Source: Phocoena phocoena (taxonomy: Eukaryota > Chordata > Mammalia > Artiodactyla > Phocoenidae). From it: DNA of 64,000 nucleotides. Both the position numbers and the translations under genes were made by a program. The number at the start of each line of letters is the position of its first letter. Positions within the stretch are counted from its first letter, which is position 1. The notes beneath the pieces were generated by a model. That model was not told the origin of the DNA and made no database searches. It saw only the letters and a list, made by a program, of their open reading frames with translations. The stretch spans positions 34,987,312 through 35,051,311 of the forward strand of contig NC_089232.1 in assembly GCF_963924675.1 (NCBI RefSeq), read 5' to 3'. Of the stretch, positions 58,036 to 64,000 are shown piece after piece.

Positions 58036-60251
58036 TTGTAGGGGAGACCTTCAAGATGGTGGAGGAGTAAGATGTGGAGATCATCTTCCTCCCCACAAAT
58101 ACATCAGAAATACATCTACATGTGGAACAACTCCTACAGAACACCTACGGAACACTGGCAGAAGACCTCAGACTTCCCAAAAGGCAAGAAACTCCCCACA
58201 TACCTGGGTAGGGCAAAAGAAAAAAAGAAAAAACAGAGACAAAAGAATAGGGACAGGACCTGCACCTCTGGGAGGGAGCTGTGAAGGAGGAAAGGCTTCC
58301 ACACACTAGGGAGCCCCTTCACTGCAGGAGACGTGGGGTGGTGGGGGGGGCATAGGGGAAGCTTTGGAGCCACGGAGGAGAGCGCAGCAATGGGGGTGCA
58401 GAGGGCAAAGTGGAGAGATTCCTGCACAGAGGATTGGTGCCGACCAGCACTCACCAGCCCGAGAGGCTTGTCTGCTCACCTGCCGGGACGGGTGGGGGCT
58501 GGGAGCTGAGGCTTGGGCTTCAGAGGTTGGATCCCAGGGAGAGGACTGGGGTTGGCTGTGTGAACACAGCCTGAAGGGGGCTAGTGTGCCACAGCTAGCC
58601 GGGAGGGAGTCTTGGAAAAAGTCTGCACCTGCCAGAGAGGCAAGAGACCACTGTTTTGGGGTGTGAGAGGAGAGGGGATTCAGGGCACCGCCCAAGTGAG
58701 CTCCAGAGACCAGCGCGAGCCGCGGCTATCAGCACGAACACCAGAAACGGGCATGAGACGCTAAGGCTGGTGCTGCAGCCACCAAGAAGCCTGTGTGCAA
58801 GCACAGGTCACTAACCACACCTCCCCTCCTGGGAGCGTGTGGAGCCCGCCACTGCCAGGGTCCCGGGATCCAGAGCCAACTTCCCCAGGAGAACACACGG
58901 AGTGCCTCAGGCTGGTGCAACGTCACGATGGCCTCTGCCGCCGCAGGCTTGCCCCGCACTCCGTACCCCTCCCTGCCCCCCGCCTGAGTGAGCCAGAGCC
59001 CCTGAATCAGCTGCTCCTTTAACCCTGTCCTGTCTGAGCAAAGAACAGACGCCAGAGGGCGACCTCAAAGGTGGGGCCAAATCCCAGCTGAACCCCAGGA
59101 GCTGTGACAACAAACAAGAGAAAGGGAAATTTCTCCCAGAAGCCTCAGGAGCAACGGATTAAACCTCCACAATCAACTTGAAGTTCTCTGCATCTCTGGA
59201 ATACCTGAATAGACAATAAATCATCCCAAAATTGCGGCGGTGGATTTTCAGAGCAACTGTAGACTTGGGGTTTGCTTTCTGCATCTAATTTGTTTCTGGT
59301 TTCATGTTTATCTTAGTTTAGTATTTAGAGTTTATTATCATGGGTAGATTTGTTTATTGATTTGGTTATTCTTCTGCCTTTTTTTTTTTAATATAGATAT
59401 ATTTCTTTCCTTTTTCTCTTTTTGTGAGTGTGCATGTGTAAGCTTCTTTGGGTGACACTGTCTGTATAACTTTGCTTTTACAATTTGTCCTAGGGTTCTG
59501 TCTGGCCATTTTTGTTGTTGCTATGTTTTCTTGCTTTTTTTTTTTTTTTGGATAGTTTTTAGCACTTGTTATCATTGGTGGATTTGTTTTTTGGTTTGGT
59601 TGCTCTCTTCTTTCATTCTTTCTTTTTTCTTCTTTTTTTATTACTTTTTAATTTTATTTTAAATAATTATTTTTTGATAACTTTTTCTTTCTTTCTTTCT
59701 TTCTTCCTTCTCCCTTTTCTTCAGAGCCATGTGGCTGACAAGAGTCTTGGTGCTCCAGCTGGATGCAGGCCTGTGCCTCAGAGCGAGGAGAGCCGAGTTC
59801 AGGACACTGGTCCACCAGACACCTCCCGGCTCCACGTAATATCAAACGCAAAAGCTCTCCCAGAGATCTCCATCTCAGCACTAAGACCCAGCTCCACTCA
59901 ATGACCAGCAAGCTACAGGGCTGGACACCCTAGGCCAAACAACTAGCAAAACAGGAACACAACCCCACCCATTAACAGAGAAGCTGCCTAAAATCATAAT
60001 AATGTTACAGACACCCTAAAGCACACCACCAGATACGATCCTGCCCACAAGAAAGACAAGAACCAGCCTCAACCACCAGAACACAGGCACTAGTCCCCTC
60101 CACCAGGAAACCTACACAACCCACTGAACCAACTTCAGCCACTGGGGGCAGACACCAAAAACAATGGGAACTACGAGTCTGCAACCTGCAAAAAGGAGAC
60201 TCCAAACACAGTAAGTCAAGCAAAATTAGAAGACAGAGAAACACACAGCAG
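58036..60251 (+). promoter_or_regulatory. L1 5' UTR (internal promoter region)
   Basis: A GC-rich first part (58300-59120, with several CpGs and a G run near 58337) is followed by a T-rich stretch (59380-59710, including a TTCT tetranucleotide run at 59686-59708) and then an A/C-rich part before ORF1. In intact L1s this region holds the RNA polymerase II internal promoter. The opposed open frames at 58306-59113 are by-products of base composition. Confidence 0.7.
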
Positions 60252-61118
60252 ATGAAGGAGCAAGGTAAAAACCCACCAGACCAAACAAATGAAGAGGAAA
60301 CAGGCAGTCTACCTGAAAAAGAATTCAGAGTAATGATAGTAAAGATGATCCAAAATCTTGGAAATAGAATGGAGAAAATACAAGAAACATTTAACAAGGA
60401 CCTAGAAGAACTAAAGAGCAAACAAACAATGATGAACAACACAATAAATGAAATTAAAAATTCTCTAGAAGGGATCAATAGCAGAATAACTGAGGCAGAA
60501 AAATGGATAAGTAATCTGGAAGATAAAATAGTGGAAATAACCACTGCAGAGCAGAATAAAGACAAAACAATGAAAAGAATTGAGGACAGTCTCAGAGACC
60601 ACTGGGACAACATTAAACATACCAACATTTGAATTATAGGGGTCTCAGAAGAAGAAGAGAAAAACAAAGGGACTGAGAAAATATTTGAAGAGATTATAGT
60701 TGAAAACTTCCCTAACATGGGAAAGGAAATAGTCAATCAAGTCCAATAAGCACAGGGAGTCCCACACAAGATAAATCCAAGAAGAAACATGGCAAGACAC
60801 ATATTAATCAAACTATCAAAAATTAAATACAAAGAAAAACTATTAAAAGCAGCAAGGGAAAAGCAACAAATAACATATAAGGGAATCCCCATAAGGTTAA
60901 CAGCTGATCTTTCAGCAGAAACTCTGCAAGCCAGAAGGGACTGGCAGGACATATTTAAAGTGATGAAAGGGAAAAACCTACAACCAAGATTACTCTACCC
61001 AGAAAGGATGTCATTCAGATTCAATGGAGAAAGTAAAACCTTTACAGACAAGGAAAAGCTAAGAGAATTCAGCACCATCAAACCGGCTTTACAACAGATG
61101 CTAAAGAAACTTCTCTAG
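60252..61118 (+). pseudogene. L1 ORF1 (RNA-binding protein), two in-frame stops
   Basis: The intact product is the trimeric RNA-binding chaperone of the L1 particle. A single frame runs from MKEQGKNPPDQTNEEE at 60252 to MLKKLL* at 61118, about 289 codons. The coiled coil is at about residues 30-110 (MEKIQETFNKDLEELKSKQT, INSRITEAEKWISNLED). The RRM-like part follows (IIGVSEEEEKNKG), and the C-terminal domain contains ARHILIKLSK and ADLSAETLQARRDW. It is broken by TGA at 60630-60632 and TAA at 60747-60749, with no frameshift. An antisense frame of 243 codons overlaps it. Confidence 0.92.
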
Positions 61119-61175
61119 GCAGGAAACACAAGATAAGGAAAACGCCCACAATAACAACCCGAAACAATTAAGAAA

Positions 61176-64000
61176 TTGGTAATCAGAACATACATATTGA
61201 TAAGTTCCTTAAATGTAAATCGATTAAATGTTCCAACCAAAAGACATAGACTGGCTGAATGGATACAAAAACAAGACCCGTATATATGCTGTCTACAAGA
61301 GAGCCACTTCAGACCTAAGGACACATACAGACTGAAAGTGAGGTGATGGAAAAAGATATTCCATGCAAATGGAAATCAAAAGAAAGCTGGAGCAGCAGTT
61401 CTCATATCAGACAAAATAGACTTTAAAATAAAGACTATTACAAGAGACAAAGAAGGACACTACATAATGATCAAGAGATCAATCCAAGAGAAAGACATAA
61501 CAAATGTAAATATTTATGCACCCAACATAGGAGCACCTTAATATATAAGGCAAATGCTAACAGCCATAAAAGGGGAAATAGACAGTAATGCAATCATAGT
61601 AGGGGACTCTAACACCCCACTATCACCAATGGACAGATCATCCAAAATGAAAGTAAATAAGGAAACATCAGCTTTAAATGATACATTAAACAAGATGGAC
61701 TTAATTGATATTTATAGGACATTCCAACCAAAAACAACAGAATATACTTTCTTCTCGAGTGCTCATGGAACATTCTCCAGGATAAATCATATCATGGGTC
61801 ACAAATCAAGCCTTGGTAAATTTAAGAAAACTGAAATCATATCAAGTATCTTTTCCTACCACAATGCTATGAGACTAAATATCAATTACAGGAAAAAGTC
61901 TGCAAAAAAAACAAATGCATGGAGGCTAAACAATACACGACTAAATAACCAAGAGATCACTGAAGAAATCAAAGAGGAAAACAAAAAATACCTAGAAACA
62001 AATGACAATGAATAAACGATGACCCAAAACCTATGGGATGCAGCAAAAGCAGTTCTAAGAGGGAAGTTTATAGCAATACAATCCCACCTCAAGAAACAAG
62101 AAACATCTCAAATAAACAACCTAACCTTACACCTAGAGCAATTAGAGAAAGAAGAACAAAAAACCCCCCAAAGTTAGCAGAAGGAAAGAAATCATAAAGA
62201 TCAGATCAGAAATAAATGAAAAAGAAATGAAGGAAACAATAGCAAAGATCAATAAAAGTAAAATCTGGTTCCTTGAGAAGATAAACAAAATTAAACCATT
62301 AGCCAGACTCATGAAGAAAAAAAGGGAGAAGACTCAAATCAATAAACTTAGAAGTGAAAAAGGAGAAGTAGCAACTGACATTGCAGAAATACAAAGGACC
62401 ATGAGAGATTACTACAAGCAACTATATGCCAATAAAATGGACAGCCTGGAAGAAATGGACAAATTCTTAGGAAAGCACAACCTTCCGAGACTAAACCCGG
62501 AAGAAAGAGAAAATATAAACAGACCAAACACAAGCACTGAAATTGAGACTGTTATCAAAAATCGTCCAACAAACAAAAGTCCAGGACCAGATGGCTTCAC
62601 AGGCGATTTCTATCAAACATTTAGGTAAGAGCTAATACCTATCTTTCTCAAACTCTTCCAAAATACAGCAGAGGGAGGAACACACCCAAACTCATTTTAC
62701 GAGGCCACCATCACCCTGATACCAAAACCAGACGAAGATGTCACAAAGAAAGAAAACTACAGGCCAATATCACTAATGAACACAGATGCAAAAATCCTCA
62801 ACAGAATACTAGCAAACAGAATCCAACAGCACATTAAAAGGATCATACACCATGATCAAGTGGGGTTTACCTCAGGAATGAAAGGATTCTTCAATATATG
62901 TAAATCAATCAATGTGATACACCATAGTAACAAATTGAAGGAGAAAATACATATGATCATCTCAACAGATGCAGAAAAAGCTTTTGACAAAATTCAACAC
63001 CCATTTATTATAAAAACCCTCCAGAAAGTAGGCATAGAGGGAACTTACCTCAACATAATAAAGGCCATATATGACAAACCCACAGCCAACATCGCCTTCA
63101 ATGGTGAAAAACTGAAACCATTTTCTCCAAGATCAGGAACAAGACAAGGTTGCCCACTCTCACCAATCTTATTCAACATAGTTTTGGAAGTTCCAGCCAC
63201 AGCAATCAGAGAAGAAAAAGAAATAAAAGGAATCCAAATCAGAAAAGAAGAAGTAAAGCTGTCACTGTTTGCATATGACATGATACTATACATAAAGAAT
63301 CCTAAAGATCCTACCAGAAAACTACTAGAGCTAATCAATGAGTTTGGTAAAGTAGCAGGACACAAAATTAATACAAAGATATCTCTTGCATTCCTATACA
63401 CTAATGATGAAAAGTCTGAAATAGAAATTAAGAAAACACTCCCATTTACCATTGCAGCAAAAAGAGTAAAATACCTAGGAATAAAACTACCTAGGGAGAC
63501 AAAAGACCTGTATGCAGAATACTATAAGAGATTGATGAAAGAAATTAAAAATGGTACAAACAGATGGAGAGATATACCATGTGCTTGGATTGGAAGTAGC
63601 AACATTGTGAAAATGACTATACTACCCAAAGCAATCTACAGATTCAATGCAATCCCTATCAAAATACCAATGGCATTTTTCATAGAACTAGGACCAAAAA
63701 TTTCCCAATTTGTATGGAAACACAAAAGACCCTGAACAGCCAAAGCAGTCTTGAGAAAGAAAAACGGAGCTGGAAGAATCAGGTTCCCTGACTTCAGACT
63801 ATACTACAAAGCTACAGTAATCACGACAGTATGGTAATGGCACAAAAAGAGAAATACAGATCAATAGAACAGGATAGAAAGCCCAGAGATTAAACCCACG
63901 CACATATGGTCACCTTATCATTGATAAAGGAGGCAAGAATATACAATGGGGAAAAGACAGCCTCTTCAATAAGTGGTGCCGGGAAAACTGGACAGCTACG
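61176..64000 (+). pseudogene. L1 ORF2 (endonuclease-reverse transcriptase), multiply disabled, partial
   Basis: The usual start appears as TTG at 61176 (family alignment suggests ATG). The endonuclease keeps D144 and N146 (VGDSNTPL, 61605) but has N in place of the aspartate at 61785 (SRINHIMG) and Y in place of the D of the SDH motif at 61857 (FSYHNAM). Stops: 61344, 61539, 62013, then a +1 insertion in a C run near 62164-62169, stops at 62626, 63733, 63835 and 63865, and a second +1 shift near 63889. The reverse transcriptase core is long and clear ([46 protein letters not shown]), but the active-site FADD reads FAYD (Tyr codon 63274-63276). Not functional. Confidence 0.93.

Larger units (their letters stand above)
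58036..64000 (+). mobile_element. Nearly complete L1, 5' end to ORF2, cut by window end
   Basis: Starts with CTTCAAGATGGTGGAGGAGT, the typical L1 5' end, and proceeds through a 2.2-kb 5' UTR, ORF1 and ORF2. At 64000 it is still inside ORF2, with about 1.5-2 kb of the usual ORF2 plus 3' UTR expected outside. It is younger than the antisense L1s here, since long blocks align without gaps to family proteins. All ORFs are nevertheless disabled. The 3' end and target duplication cannot be seen. Confidence 0.93.

Noticed and set aside
58134..59113. Several 60-130-codon frames suggesting a GC-rich gene or CpG island
   Set aside because: This is the L1 5' UTR; the position right after the L1 start motif explains the composition.

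Overview
This is a stretch of mammalian nuclear DNA, almost certainly from a cetacean (whale, dolphin or porpoise). The strongest clue is the set of tRNA-Glu-derived CHR-type SINEs at 21533-21731, 25711-25913, 27868-28132 and 44981-45174. They carry the promoter-bearing head and GC-rich body typical of cetacean CHR SINEs. The L1 3' ends match the cetartiodactyl L1 tail, and I saw no ruminant BovB or Bov-tA elements. No host protein-coding exon, tRNA, rRNA or CRISPR array could be supported. The window looks like intergenic or intronic DNA whose recognisable content is almost all transposable elements of different ages.

Layout. 1-16500 is mostly unassigned single-copy DNA sprinkled with MIR, L2 and hAT fragments, plus two short 5'-truncated L1 insertions with target-site duplications (155-423 and 3877-3922). 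16510-23755 holds antisense L1: an older fragment, then a nearly full-length degenerate L1 whose ORF2 has lost about 1.1 kb internally and which carries a nested SINE. 23756-36720 is mixed. It contains a SINE, a multiply interrupted ancient repeat (26180-28740), a striking 118-bp inverted duplication (29398-29515 and 30843-30960, one mismatch), L2 and L1 pieces and simple repeats. 36725-44590 is one ancient antisense L1 split by a complete-ended 2,100-bp hAT transposon (39421-41520) with a perfect 8-bp target duplication. 44591-58035 is mostly unassigned, with a SINE, MIR and L2 copies, a long GA/GC simple repeat and two AT-rich blocks that resemble conserved non-coding elements. 58036-64000 is the 5' UTR, ORF1 and most of ORF2 of a younger sense-strand L1 that runs off the window edge.

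How it fits together. The coding potential is that of retrotransposon and transposase proteins, and every copy is broken. The younger L1 has two stops in ORF1; in ORF2 it has several stops, two frameshifts, a probable lost start codon, and changed catalytic residues in both the endonuclease and the reverse transcriptase. The hAT copy has lost the DNA-binding part of its transposase but keeps both termini. The SINEs depended on L1 machinery in trans. The least explained structures are the near-identical inverted duplication and a pair of diverged ~170-bp repeats (35056-35224, 38840-39007), one of which appears to interrupt the ancient L1.
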